From positions 124,001 to 188,000 of the forward strand of contig NADL03000768.1 in assembly GCA_002205965.3 (NCBI GenBank): DNA of 64,000 bases. The letters are read 5' to 3'. A model generated the notes under the pieces. That model searched no databases and had not been told where the DNA came from. It worked only from the letters and a program-made list of their open reading frames with translations. Positions 31,550 through 41,980 of the stretch are shown here, piece by piece (within the stretch, counting starts at the first letter, position 1; each line of letters starts with the position of its first letter). The translations under genes and the position numbers were made by a program. The DNA is from Kappaphycus alvarezii (taxonomy: Eukaryota > Rhodophyta > Florideophyceae > Gigartinales > Solieriaceae).

Positions 31550-34342
31550 GCCCCTTCTCTGTTCTCACCTTCATTCCTTGCCCAGTCCAAGCCGCGGCTT
31601 ACGATTTATACTTCGCTGCCTTGTACCGCGTTATATCTGCTCCCTCGCCAGAGCACAGGACTCGAGCCCCTCTGGAACTTCTTGCCATCCCGAAGTTGGT
31701 TTTCCGACACAACCGCCCCGCGCTCTTGGCCGCCGCCGCCGGGAAAATTGCTCCAGCCTTGTTTACCGCATCCGCATGGCCTCCAGCCGCCTCTATGATG
31801 ACCTCCTCGACGAGGCCACCTCATTGTTCATCTCCGCCCTCCCTCTCCGATTCCATCCCCTCCACCCTCGCCCGCCCTGACACGGCCCTTCGCAGATGCC
31901 GCCGCTTCCTCTCCCGGGGTAGCCCTTCCCGGGCCAACGCAGCCCTTCTCCAAGTCGATCCCCCACTCTCCCCCAGCGAAGCTGCCTTTCAATCCTTGGC
32001 TTCTCCTCATCCCCCGCCCCCATTCCAATCACTCCCATGCCCCTCACGGTTTGCCTCCTGCGCTAAAGTTCTCGGTCTCGGATGTCCGCCGTGCCATTCA
32101 AAGCCTGGATCCTTCAACCGCTCCTGGGGCCGATGGTCTATCCCCAGTGTTCCTGCGAATGCTGCTTCGCCAGGCAGGTGGGGCCACGCCCGGGAGGGAT
32201 CGCCTACATGCCCTGACAAAGTTCCTTAACCTCTGTTTGAACGGCGATCTACCGGCCGCGTGCCGCCCGTATTTCTGCGGAGGCCGTCTTACTGCGCTGC
32301 CGAAGCCAAAGGGAGAATCCGTCCGATCGCAGTTGGGCTTCTCTACCGACGCTTAATTTCTAGGCTCGCGGCACACAAAGCCACCCCCGCCATCCGCTCC
32401 TACCTTCTGCCCCATCAGGTCGGGGTAGGCGTCAAGAACGGTTACGATGCAATAATTCATTCTGTGCGTCGTCTTTCCCAGAGTTCCGAGTTCCACGATC
32501 ACGTCTTGGTCCAGATCGACGCTCGCAACGCTTTCAATTGCATCTCCCGCCAGCGCATTCTGGAAGCCGTACAGACACATGCCCCAGGCCTCGCACGTTG
32601 GGTACACTCTTGTTACGATGCTCCTACAAAGCTTGCTTTCGGACCCTACTATGTCCGTAGTTCAGAGGGCACTCAGCAAGCTGATCCCCTCGGTCCCTTG
32701 CTCTTTGCCCTGGCTCTCCATCCTCTCTTGCTATCGTTACAGGAGAAGTTCCCACCTGCCCTGAACGCTTGGTACGCAGATGACGGTAACATTGTTCTTC
32801 CTCGGTCCCAAGCCGCCGCTGCCATCCGTTTCATCCAGCTTGAAGGAGGTCCACTAGGGTTCCAGCTCAACCTTGCCAAGACCCAATTTTACGGCTTCTC
32901 CCCTTCCCACTCCCCTTTGGCACTTCCTTTCCCCTTTTCAACCCCCCCTGGTTTCATCGTGCTGGGATCCCCGATTGGCTCGGACCCTTTTGTTTCCCAA
33001 TTTTTCGCAGGCCGCCAAAACGCATTCGACCGCATCTTCCAATCCCTTCGAGACTTGGATGATGCTCAATTGGCTTTCCACTTAAGTGGTACACCGCTTC
33101 TGCGCGAACGCCTCCAAGGTCATGCACTTGCTACGTACGCTTCCCTCCACTCAATCTGCTGTACTCGCCGCTAGCTTCGATCAGAAGCAGAGGGAAGCGT
33201 TCCACCAATTGCAGCTGCCCTGCCCGGATCGAGCCTGGCTCCAAGCCTCTCTCCCCTTCTCAATGGGCGGTCTAGGTCTCCTGCAAACTTCAGACATTAC
33301 TGTGGCTGCTTACGCAGCATCTGTAATTGATTCTTTTGGACTTATCTCCGACTTGCTCACTCTTTCCCAGGACCGCCACCTGGAAGCGATCCCTCGGTCC
33401 GCCATCTCGCTCTTATCCTCCCTCCACCCGCAGCTGTCTTCGTCGCTTACAGCTACGGCTCTTTTCGAGCGTTGTTCATCGCCGGTCCCCGGCGAAAGGC
33501 TCCAGTCTGCGATTACAACTGAACTCATGCTTTTGAAGTCTGATAGGTTGTTCACGTCCGCGGCAGCCCACGACCGAGCACGGCTCCTCTCCGTGCGCAC
33601 GTCCTCCGCCTCATCTATTTTCTCTTCGCTTCCTCACCCCCATCGCGGGACGTACATGTCCTCTTCTACGTGGAAAGTCGCTCTGGCTCTCCGTCTCGGC
33701 ATCGCGCTATTCCCTGGATCTACTCGCTGTCCGGTCTGCTCCCGGCGCTCGGCCGACATCGCACCCGTCTTAGATCCAAGTGGTCAACACGCGTTGACCT
33801 GCAAATACGAAGACGGAATGACTCGTCGTCATCACATCCTCCGCAACGTTCTTGCCCGCTACTGCAAGGAAGTTGGGATCGTCGCCCTCGTCGAGCATCC
33901 GCTCCCCTACCAGGTTCCCAACTCGTCTGGGCATTCGGAGTCCCCCGCGCTACGAATGGACATTTACATACCCGCTGCATACGGGCTTCACAGTACCGAT
34001 ATCGCCGTCGACGTTACTGTTGCCCACCCCTCCGCACGCCGCCACATTTCGCCAAGTACGGTTACCGCAGGCGCTGCTGCAACACTCGCAGAGCGCGAGA
34101 AACATCGTCATTACGGCACTTACTGCAACCAAAACGATATCCTCCACCCTCCCGACGGGATTGATATCTATGGCGTCATGGGCGACGACGGCAAGGGTTT
34201 TTTCCGCCGCCTTGCTTCCTTCGCTGCTTCCCGTCGCGGTTCCTCCCCTCAACAGGAGCTCCGCGACTTCGTTACCCGTTTTGCGTTTAGTCTCCAAACA
34301 ATGCAGGGGCTACAGGTTTCTATCCGCCGCCCGCATCCGTAG
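31550..34342 (+). pseudogene. ORF2 of LINE A: reverse transcriptase plus zinc knuckle and restriction-like endonuclease
   Basis: RT motifs in order: DPSTAPGADGLSP (near 32.12 kb), LTALPKPKG, RPIAVGLLYRRL, VLVQIDARNAFNCIS, SEGTQQADPLGPLLFALA and WYADDGNIV (near 32.77 kb, catalytic YADD). The usual QGDP reads QADP. Then come GFIVLGSPIG, a helical region, a knuckle (CPVCSRRSADIAP, HALTCKYEDG), RRHHILRNVLARY, MDIYIPAAYG and DIAVDVTVAHP. That order fits RT followed by CCHC and a PD-(D/E)XK-like nuclease, as in R2/CRE/NeSL LINEs. Frames change near 31.8-32.0, near 32.31 and between 33.09 and 33.17 kb. The last change is also present in the copy at 51.5 kb. Confidence 0.8.
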
Positions 34343-34529
34343 TTAATTTATGAATACCGCCCGCACGCTTCTGTGCAACATTTGGACTTTACACCAGTGA
34401 TAAACGACTATTCTCTACATGTAAGTTCATAGAAATATCAACTTGGTTATTTTGGGTAGAGCACGTCGAACTAAATGTTATTACAAACGCGAAATCTAGT
34501 CACTGTAACAATGGTCCATTTGTTCACTC

Positions 34530-35270
34530 ACTTCAAGACCACACCCGCTGTATTGTAGCTTTCAGGTTGGGGCTGACTGGGTAGTCATTGTCAGTCGCGT
34601 GCACAAATGCGCGAGCAGTTATCGCCGTGGCAACAGCGAAGCAAATGATGGCGCTGATGTGCTGGTGGGTGCGAAGACGAATAACCTCAGCGGAGGTATG
34701 ATGGCGGCGGGTGACGGCCAGAAAAAAACTCGTTGAGAAAACGAGCTGTTTCAGCGGACTGGACACCGAGTGGATTGACAGCAAGGGTTTGGAATTGGAA
34801 GGGAAGATCGCCAGTGGACCGTCGTGGAGGTTGAGTTGCGAGAAGATACAATGACTCTGACACTTTGTCGATGGCGAAAATCGAAGCCATGTGGCGTGAC
34901 ACCGTTACGTGGACACAGCGATAGCCTATCTCCTACGGTCCCTATTGTACATTCTGTACACACCTTGCCCGTGCTTTACCACATGCATCCATCTCACAGG
35001 TCATTCACCTGCGTCATCTGCACTCGTCTCGCTCCATTCCTCACAGCGACCTCCTAGCGCTACTCTCGACGTCACCGAAATCGCCCCGCCCTCGTGACAC
35101 ACCCCATCGCCTATCTTGCGCCTATCTCGCGCACCGTCCGCCACCAAATGCACCTCTGCTACATCGGCCCCCGCCTCGCGCAACCTTTTGCGCAACAATT
35201 GAAACGCTTTGCACATCCTCTTGGGATCCACTATTGGCTGCCCCAAGTCCAGCCCTCGCAAACCCTCGTC
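34530..35270 (-). mobile_element. LINE fragment D (minus strand)
   Basis: Minus-strand translation gives FQTLAVNPLGVQSAETARF and, in a neighbouring frame, EVIRLRTHQHISAIICFA, which match the C-terminal region of LINE C (FQPLAFDSLGVASPATALF). Upstream on the same strand, at about 35.0-35.26 kb, a stretch with KAFQLLRKRLREAGAD and ISVTSRVAL could be its diverged endonuclease region. Truncated and shifted in frame. Confidence 0.6.
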
Positions 35271-35944
35271 AATCCCTCTACTCCCCCTAATTTCGAATTA
35301 ACGTCTGCTGTCCTCCTCTTTTTCTCACCACTACCACGTCTCAGCGCGTAGGAACTCACGTTCCGTTTCAGTACCCCGTTACGACATACAAACCAGCCAC
35401 TAGTGTCAAGTTTCTTCCCATTCGATTCATCCATCCTCTTCTTGTTATGTACTCGGTCGCCTTGCGCAATTCTCTTCTCACGCGCACAATTTGCACACGA
35501 GATTGTGGTAACCAAGCGAAGATATCACCATGAACAAACTTTCCAACGCCACTCTAGCATTTGATCACGACTTACAACAGCAAAGCCTCAAAATATGTCA
35601 AAATTTCGCCGACCTCAAGAAACGGGCAGGTGCGTGTCAACTCTCCTGTCCCATAGCTGACGGGAGGTGTGTCGAATTGAATATGTACCGTTACACGTTG
35701 CAGTAGAATCTGGTGGGGCACAAGCACAGTACTGTACTACCACCAGCTGGTGATTGTGCTAGCCGCACCGCCCTTAGGCAATACTCGTGACTTGTCTTCA
35801 AAACATATCACCAGCATACCACTACACGTGTGCTTTGTGTCTCCTACCCTTTGATGTGTGTGTAATCTTTACGGGATGTGGAAAAAGCATGTGGGAGAAC
35901 ATGCTGAGGGGGATTACAGAGAAACTAACATGCGAAGGGGGATG
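35271..35944. other. Spacer with no recognised gene
   Basis: I see no coding similarity or repeat worth naming in these 670 bases. Confidence 0.35.
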
Positions 35945-36503
35945 AGAGAGAAACTAATCGGAAATGCATCTGGTAAGAACTTGACGAGCTTGCAACCCAT
36001 GCAAGCAGAACACAAAGCGCGTGATTAGGAGGTGCAGCTCCCATTGGGGAGTGGTGCCTCGACGGGCAGCAGCGAACGTAGAAAGGCACCGGAAGAAAGT
36101 CGCCCCGTCGGCCCCAAGGGCACCGAACACATCAATACCAACAGGAAGAAGCCGTATATCGTTCGTGTGGCAGACTAGACCGTAGTGCGTGTGTTTCGCA
36201 CGTTCAGCTATTGAGGCGGCTGCGCCGCCAGGTAGGGCACACTGGGAAACGCGAGAAGTGACCTGTGGATGGGCCACTGTGACATCCAAAGCGATATCCT
36301 TCGGGTCGAGGCCATATGCAGCAGGGATATAAAGATCTATGTGAAGGGCGGACGAGGGAGAGGACGAAGGGGTAAGGGGAGGAAGCAGATGTTCAAGAGA
36401 GGCAGAAATTCCAAGCTCCTTACAGTAACGATGGAGAGCGTTACGCAAGACATTGTGGCGACGAGTCTGCCCATCGTTGTACTTACAGGTGAGGGCACCC
36501 TTT
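35945..36503 (-). mobile_element. LINE fragment E (minus strand), endonuclease end
   Basis: Minus strand reads GALTCKYNDGQTRRHNVLRN, then an open 164-codon stretch (36448-35954) with HIDLYIPAAYGLDPKDIALD and DVTVAHP. It aligns along its length with the LINE A C-terminus (TRRHHILRN, MDIYIPAAYG, DVTVAHP, GIDIYG). It is 5'-truncated at the zinc knuckle. The reading frame of the retained part is open. Confidence 0.82.
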
Positions 36504-36525
36504 GATGGTTATTTTATCACTGTTA

Positions 36526-36560
36526 TACTGTACAGTACTGTACAATACAGTATACTGTAC
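36526..36560. repeat. GTACAGTAC palindrome cluster
   Basis: TACTGTACAGTACTGTACAA followed by further TACAGTATACTGTAC repeats, sitting at the junction between LINE E and LINE F. Confidence 0.6.
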
Positions 36561-36599
36561 GCTGGCTCTGTTCTCTCCTCCCACCCATTTCTTCGCCTC

Positions 36600-37607
36600 C
36601 TCCTAGGTGATTGCTTCGACGGCTCGCCCTTGATCTCAACGTCTCTCACCTCTATCCGGGCCAAATACAGCCTCCCCGACAGTTTCTCCCCCCCCGCCGT
36701 CCTTGCTGGCCTCCGCGCCTCTTCTTCCCCCGGCCTGTCTGACTTCCAGACAACCGCTACTGCTGAGATCTCAAAGGCGCTTCGTGCCAAACTTCTCTCT
36801 TCCGTCGACCTCTCCTCCCCAGAAGGCTCCCGGCTACTCCGCCGCCTAGCTTCCGCCGCTTCTTCCCACGCCTCCCGTCCCTTTCACAACCTCCCGCAGA
36901 GCCATCTCGGTACCCGGGCCGCTCCTGAAGTCTGGCGAACCATGGTTTGCCTCCGTCTTGGTGTCCCCATCTTCTCTGGCACACAACCCTGCACTTATTG
37001 CGCCGCCGCCCACTTCCGCACGGTCCCCACCCTGGATTCCTACGGAGACCACGCCTCTGTCTGTCCCTGCGCCGACGGCTCCATTCGGCGCCACAATTGT
37101 GTTCGCGACCGCCTCATTTCCGAGGTATCACGCTTATCAATTGGGACTCGCCCTGCCCGGGAATGGACCTTCCCGCAAGACTTGCCCCGACCCTCTAACT
37201 CCCGCCGGCGCCTCGACATGTACATCGATGATGACCAGTTCTCTCCCGTGCCGCAGGGCTACGACGTCACTGTCATCAGCCCCCACTCCGCTCCATACGC
37301 CCAACAGCGGATCCACACGCTCCTCGCTGCCCTTACTGCATCTGAGCGCGCGAAATCTCTCCGCTATGGCCACCTCTGCGCCGAACTACGTATCGACTTC
37401 CACCAGATGGCTTTCGATATATACGGGTCTGCCGGTCCCGGTGCCCAAAAAGGTCTGTCCAGAATTGCTGAGTACATCGCTCTACGGAAAGGCAGTAGCC
37501 CTGCCTTCGAGCGCGATCGCTTGTTGACGATTATCAGCTCGCTCATACAACAACGAACTTCGGTCGCGATAAACCGACGACAACTCAACCGCTCCTGGCT
37601 CGAATAG
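36600..37607 (+). mobile_element. LINE fragment F, C-terminal half of ORF2, open frame
   Basis: An open stretch ends at 37607, about 335 codons after the truncation point. It holds a helical post-RT region, a knuckle (CTYCAAAHFRTVPTLDSYGD then H and C), IRRHNCVRDRL, LDMYIDDD, GYDVTVISPH and a long C-terminal tail. A third lineage, distinct from A and B but with the same RH/PD-like/DVT order. The 5' end is truncated, so no RT domain remains. The open frame over this length suggests relatively little decay. Confidence 0.8.
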
Positions 37608-37851
37608 ATTTTTCCCCCTTTGAGAGCCGCTAGGTCCCCCTTCCCTGCTTGGTAAAGTATTCTTCTTCTTCTACAGTTCGTGTGCTACACTAGCTGGGAA
37701 GTCATCACTAAAATAATTCTGAATCAAGGCTAGCCATCAGCTCGAGGCTGATTTCTGCGTGTTGCGGGGCACGACAAATTACAGAAGACGCACATGTGGA
37801 CTAAGTGAAGTAGCCAAGTCTCTGATACGGGGGAAATGTTTGGGAGCTTTA
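37608..37851. other. Spacer left of the Harbinger element
   Basis: Nothing recognised apart from a TTCTTCTTC microsatellite patch near 37660-37670. Confidence 0.35.
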
Positions 37852-37891
37852 GGATCGTTTCAACAAAAAAATTTATTGTATGGAGCTTAAA
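37852..37891 (+). repeat. Left terminal inverted repeat of Harbinger
   Basis: Matches the complement of 40881-40920 with few mismatches over about 38 bases. Confidence 0.85.
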
Positions 37892-38453
37892 ATATCATGA
37901 TTGCAGTCCGACCTGGCATCTGATGATTGGTCAAATGTAGTTTGGGGGTAAACCATATTGTGGGTCTTCCACGAACTTCTGTGACAGTTCCATAGCAAAC
38001 GTTTTTTGTATAGAAGCGGCGGATTTGTCTTCACATCTCCACATTCCCTCCACATATCCTAACCTCCTTACCGCCAACTCCACCATTCTTGGTAGCAATC
38101 GGCCGTCCTATCCTCCCTAACCATGACAGACACGAACACCAACTCTCACCGCACTCCTGAAGAGAGTGCACCCGCTTCCCTTCCTTCTTCACACCGCATA
38201 CCCCAAACATGTACCAACCTATCCCAACCAGCTCCCTAGAACAATCACCTACCTCCAATCCCACTACCTCTTCAGACGCTGGCGCTGTGGTGATACTATC
38301 AGCTTCTGAACTAGCGGAACGGGATTTTCTTCTCCAGCTACGACGTCTGACTCAAGCTATTCTATCGGGCGCGCTAAGACGCATCGGCCTTTCTGGATCC
38401 GGGCTAAGTCTGTTCTAACTGCTCGGCTGAGCCGAGCCGGCGTCTCCGACTGC

Positions 38454-39437
38454 ATGCGAGTAATGCACTTAGCCCGTTTGTGGGAGGAGCAGAAGACTGT
38501 TGATCCCGAAGTGCAAACTAATGCCTCTCGTGCAGGCGCAGAGCGTGGTCGCGCACCAAACTGGAAAAGACACGAGACAGCCCGTCTTTGTCATGTTATC
38601 GCCGATGCCCGTCACTCTACAATTGTCGCACGGATGTATCAGCGCATTGAAACTCGCTCAAAACTTGACGCTTGTCGCCATGACCCATTCGCGCACGAGT
38701 TTCTCGAATTATTCAATAACGAAACATTGGCTCCAGATATACCCGAGGTCGTATGTGGCGTTACTGAAGACCTGCTGCTACAGTCTGACCCTACCTTACA
38801 TTCATACAAGCGGAACGGAACCATTTTCAAGCAGAGGTGGGGCAAATTGCGATCTTCGTACACAGTGGCGGGTGAAAAGTACAACAGGTCTGGACAAGGA
38901 GACCCAGATACGTTCCCAAACTTCACAAATGGCGATGAAAGTCTCTGCTACATGCATTTTGTGTTCTGCGATCACCCCAGTCTGGATGCAGTAGCAAGAG
39001 CCATCCCTCCCATCGCTCAAATTGAGGCAGGCTTGAACGAGGTTGACGTGAACAGATCGTCAATTCCTTCGGTTCGAACGTCTGCTCGTAAGCGGAGGAG
39101 AGAATATGGCATCGAATCTGTGGCCGCAGCGCTCAGCAAAATGGCAGAAACTAGTACATCTCCGCAACCAATAGTAATTCAAGAATCCGGCTCTGTCACT
39201 GCGACGGATCCTAATATTTTGCATCTAGAGAGGGCAACAAAAGTGGCTTCAACTGTGACACGCCTAATGGAGCTGGAAAGCAAGATTATCAGTAGTATCG
39301 ACAGCCTCCCAAGCGACAAAATGGACCCCAACAATACTAGATTGCTGCTTGAGAACTGCTTAGCACAAACGCGAAAAATTGTCGAGAGCGCAATGTCCAG
39401 TATGGACGAAACTTCGGAGAATGTTGATGGAATTTAG
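38454..39437 (+). CDS. Harbinger-associated SANT/trihelix-like DNA-binding protein (327 aa)
   Basis: This is the second gene of PIF/Harbinger elements, whose product helps the nuclease enter the nucleus and bind the ends. Residues about 35-170 contain a trihelix-like pattern: NWKRHETARLCHVIAD, then TIFKQRWGKLRSSYTVAGEK, then NFTNGDESLCYMHFVFCDHP. The C-terminal half is a charged, probably coiled-coil tail (ERATKVASTVTRLMELESK). The frame is open upstream to about 38317, after a TGA, so the first ATG at 38454 is assigned by default. A separate open stretch at 38209-38418 in another frame may be an upstream exon or a shifted N-terminus. No break is seen in the 327 codons. Confidence 0.8.
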   Translation: MRVMHLARLWEEQKTVDPEVQTNASRAGAERGRAPNWKRHETARLCHVIADARHSTIVARMYQRIETRSKLDACRHDPFAHEFLELFNNETLAPDIPEVVCGVTEDLLLQSDPTLHSYKRNGTIFKQRWGKLRSSYTVAGEKYNRSGQGDPDTFPNFTNGDESLCYMHFVFCDHPSLDAVARAIPPIAQIEAGLNEVDVNRSSIPSVRTSARKRRREYGIESVAAALSKMAETSTSPQPIVIQESGSVTATDPNILHLERATKVASTVTRLMELESKIISSIDSLPSDKMDPNNTRLLLENCLAQTRKIVESAMSSMDETSENVDGI

Positions 39438-39487
39438 GTCTACAGCTACGCACTGTAAGCCGTTTCGTTTCCTGAACGTCACAGTTT

Positions 39488-40701
39488 CTATATAAATGGC
39501 CTTCGACGGGCACTTGCTTCTATCTCAGCTGTAAAGTCATCACGAAGCTGAGATGACTCAAGATCCCGACGCCTGCGTTGTAAAGCCTCGTTAAGATCAC
39601 AGTCATCTTGAAGATAAATTTTTCGATCTTCTGGCTCTGTATGATGTCCAACATCAGCACCAGATGGCAATGGGATATCGACGGCTTCTTCATTGTCTAT
39701 AATGAAGTTGTGCAACTTGCAACAAACTGCGATAATGGTAGCGTTTTGGGTCACAGTACATTTCAGTGGTCGCCAGAAAACACCCCACCTTCCGACAAGC
39801 GTCCTAAAGCTCTGCTAGACGTGAATTCGAGCACCGGACTGCCAGTAGTTGAAACAGTCCTTAGCGACGCTCAAAGCCTTACCAGGCAAAGGCGTCAAGA
39901 GCCTGTTGATGCAAGTGTACGCATCATCCGCGGCAACCCAAAAACATTCTAACAGTCCTCCCTCTCCCCGCTCAAGTAGTCTGCAAAGGCCGCTTAACGC
40001 GTAAGCAGTACTATCATGCATTGATACAGGCGATAAAAATGACAGGAATGTGAATCTGTACTTTGAATCACACATTGCCTGCACGTTCAGCGCAAAGAAG
40101 CCTTTTCTGTTATAGTATGTAGACGAATTTGGTACCTCCCATGCGGCAGGTTCTGTAATCTTAACAGCAAGTCCGTCCAAAGCGTCGCAACATATATCCA
40201 ACGCACTGCGTCCCCACGAGCAAATCCTTCAGAAACTTCCTTCAACCAAGACTCATCACGATATGGAAAGCGTACTTCAAGTGCTTTATCTATTGCACAT
40301 AGGGTTTCGTCGATGTAGTGATATATGGTGGACGTAGATAGATTATGAGCCAGAGCTATGTCGAGGTAAGATCCTCCCGCAAGCCATCGCAGCCTAACGG
40401 ATAGCCTTTGTAATGGAGAACTCCTTCGAAACTTGCAATCGTCCACTAGAGCAATTTTTTCTGCAAGAAGCATGAAAGAGGAATGAGAAATGCGATAGAG
40501 ACGTTTGAAGAACCGTGGAGGTGTTCCTGCAAGCACTGTAGAGAATGAAAAAATACATCGGGGTATGGTGCGCTCCCCACGCCCTTCACCGCCGACTATG
40601 AGCAAGAAGAAAGTAGATGCTGCTGTCAAAACGCACCCGTTATGTCTGCGACGTCTAGAGATGACAGCAGCTACGGCATTCACAGTTTTCTTGGATGTCA
40701 T
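39488..40701 (-). pseudogene. Harbinger DDE nuclease (transposase), broken
   Basis: From the ATG at 40701 the first part has a helix-turn-helix-like region (LQRLSVRLRWLAGGSYLDIA, STSTIYHYIDETLCAIDKAL). A frame change near 40.21 kb follows. The next frame holds CCDALDGLAVKITEP (first catalytic D in ALDG), YYNRKGFFALNVQAMCDS, FLSPVSMHDSTAY and WVAADDAYTC (second D). It then reads RIHV-stop-QSF where the family has an R-x-x-V-E-x-x-F pattern; the stop TAG replaces the expected GAG of the catalytic glutamate. The same frame then resumes (GRWGVFWRPL, NATIIAVCCKLHNFIID) to the end at 39488. So there is one frameshift and one stop. The protein would cut DNA at Harbinger ends. Confidence 0.88.
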
Positions 40702-40880
40702 CTTGTTATCAAGACTGGTGTGATAACAAGATGAGGAAGAGTATACAATTGTCCAAGCCCCAAATGCGAGGACGATACTCGTATACGATCAATCCGGTAC
40801 GCCGATGATGATCCTATGCTGTACAATACAAACGTGTTGGAAAGGTTGAAATGGTATGGCATCGCATAAAAAATATACTT

Positions 40881-40920
40881 TTTATGCTCCATACAATGAA
40901 TTTTTTTGTTGGAACGACCC
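40881..40920 (-). repeat. Right terminal inverted repeat of Harbinger
   Basis: Minus strand reads GGGTCGTTCCAACAAAAAAA and then ATTCATTGTATGGAGC, the counterpart of the left end. Confidence 0.85.
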
Positions 40921-41780
40921 ATAATGTTTGAAAGATGTGGTCGGTTGGGTCCCGGAATATCTTAAAGGGTTACCGGTGATCGAAAGTCCTATTTGCCAGC
41001 AACGTTACCTGGATTCTGATACGGTACTGTGTAAAGGTGATGCTTTCGTACTGTGACATTGAGAAACGCGTTTCTGGGACAGTGCAAAAAACTTTGAAAT
41101 TTATTTAATGTGGGGTGATTTAAAATTTGAAAGATATGGTCGGTTGTGGCCCGGAATATCCTAAATTTCAAATGAATCTTACGAATTTTGGAGAAAAGAA
41201 CCCACATATCTGCCAGTCACCTGTCCTCCTCAGTTTCGCATTGAAATTATTACAGTATTGTACAGTACAATGCGAAAGGACAAATCATGTCCTGGGTTAC
41301 ATTATTACCCTGGTTACACTTAACCATTAGGATGGGGAGTACTGTATGAGAACGGCGCTGATCGGAAGCGAGATCCGGTCAAGCACACCTCGTTTTTAGA
41401 GCTTCATATTTTTATTCAATTTTAAGTGCTACAAGTTTTTAAATTTGCGCCGGCCGCTACCGCTAGGGTACCGGCCAAACAGCAATAAATGGGGCTCATC
41501 CTGCAGAGCGACCGAACCCCCAGGATCTACCTTTGTACTACCGTCATTTTTCGATATCTGAGATGCGTTCTCTGTAGTGGCCGGTCGTCGACCACTACTC
41601 TCTCACAGCTTCTAGTGACGTCGGCTGTCGTGTCACTTTATGTTATCCCGAGCATTTACTCAGGTTACTGAAGAGGAACAACAGAGGGGACCTTTTAATG
41701 TGTTCAAAAACCTGAACAATGTGATGAGGACAAACGTTGCGTTGCGGATTTTTTTTCTGGCTTGTTTTTCATCATTTTAA
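40921..41780. repeat. Non-coding stretch with a duplicated motif
   Basis: TTTGAAAGATGTGGTCGGTT near 40927 and TTTGAAAGATATGGTCGGTT near 41127, each followed by CCCGGAATATC, form a diverged repeat about 200 bases apart. The same CCGGAATATCCTA core lies beside the hAT element at 23135. No gene is seen. Confidence 0.5.
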
Positions 41781-41980
41781 AGCACAGTACAGTACAGTAT
41801 TGTAATGTACAGTACTGTACGGGTTATATTTGTATTTTAGACTTCAGTACTGAAATTCATTTATTTTCTAGGAAGCGCCGGCCGCTTTTGGTCACACGCG
41901 TTTCGGCGCTTTCCTATATATGCAGGCTAGATGTCAGATGCGCGTGAGTAAAGAGAGAAAACATTACGCCCGACACCAAC
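41781..41980 (+). repeat. Terminal/leader sequence of the gypsy-2/3 family
   Basis: A GTACAGTAC cluster, a conserved TTATTTTCTAGGAAGC segment, CACACGCGTTTCGGCGCTT and a TATA-like CCTATATATG precede the gag ATG near 41981. The same block recurs twice, in opposite orientations, at 61490-61790. It is probably part of the family's LTR or leader. Confidence 0.55.

Larger units (their letters stand above)
30011..34390 (+). mobile_element. LINE A, long copy with ORF1 and ORF2
   Basis: The most complete non-LTR element in the window. A 5' leader precedes the ATG at 30310; an ORF1-like region runs to 31482 and an RT-containing ORF2 to 34342. After the stop, the 3' tail (about 34343-34390) is shared with the copies ending near 53040 and 55000. 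There is no long poly-A. The 3' ends of three copies agree, which helps define the family end. It directly abuts the end of LINE B, so either insertion next to it or a composite is possible. Confidence 0.82.
37852..40920. mobile_element. PIF/Harbinger DNA transposon
   Basis: The left end begins GGATCGTTTCAACAAAAAAA and the right end, read on the minus strand, GGGTCGTTCCAACAAAAAAA. Both continue into ATTGTATGGAGC, giving a terminal inverted repeat of about 38 bases. The flanking triplets are TTA and ATA, an imperfect version of the usual 3-bp duplication. It carries the two standard genes convergently: a SANT/trihelix-like DNA-binding protein on the plus strand and a DDE nuclease on the minus strand. 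The nuclease is broken. Confidence 0.9.

Noticed and set aside
31081-32047. Several minus-strand Gly/Arg-rich frames of 66-147 codons
   Set aside because: Antisense shadows of the CT-rich, proline-coding LINE A region.
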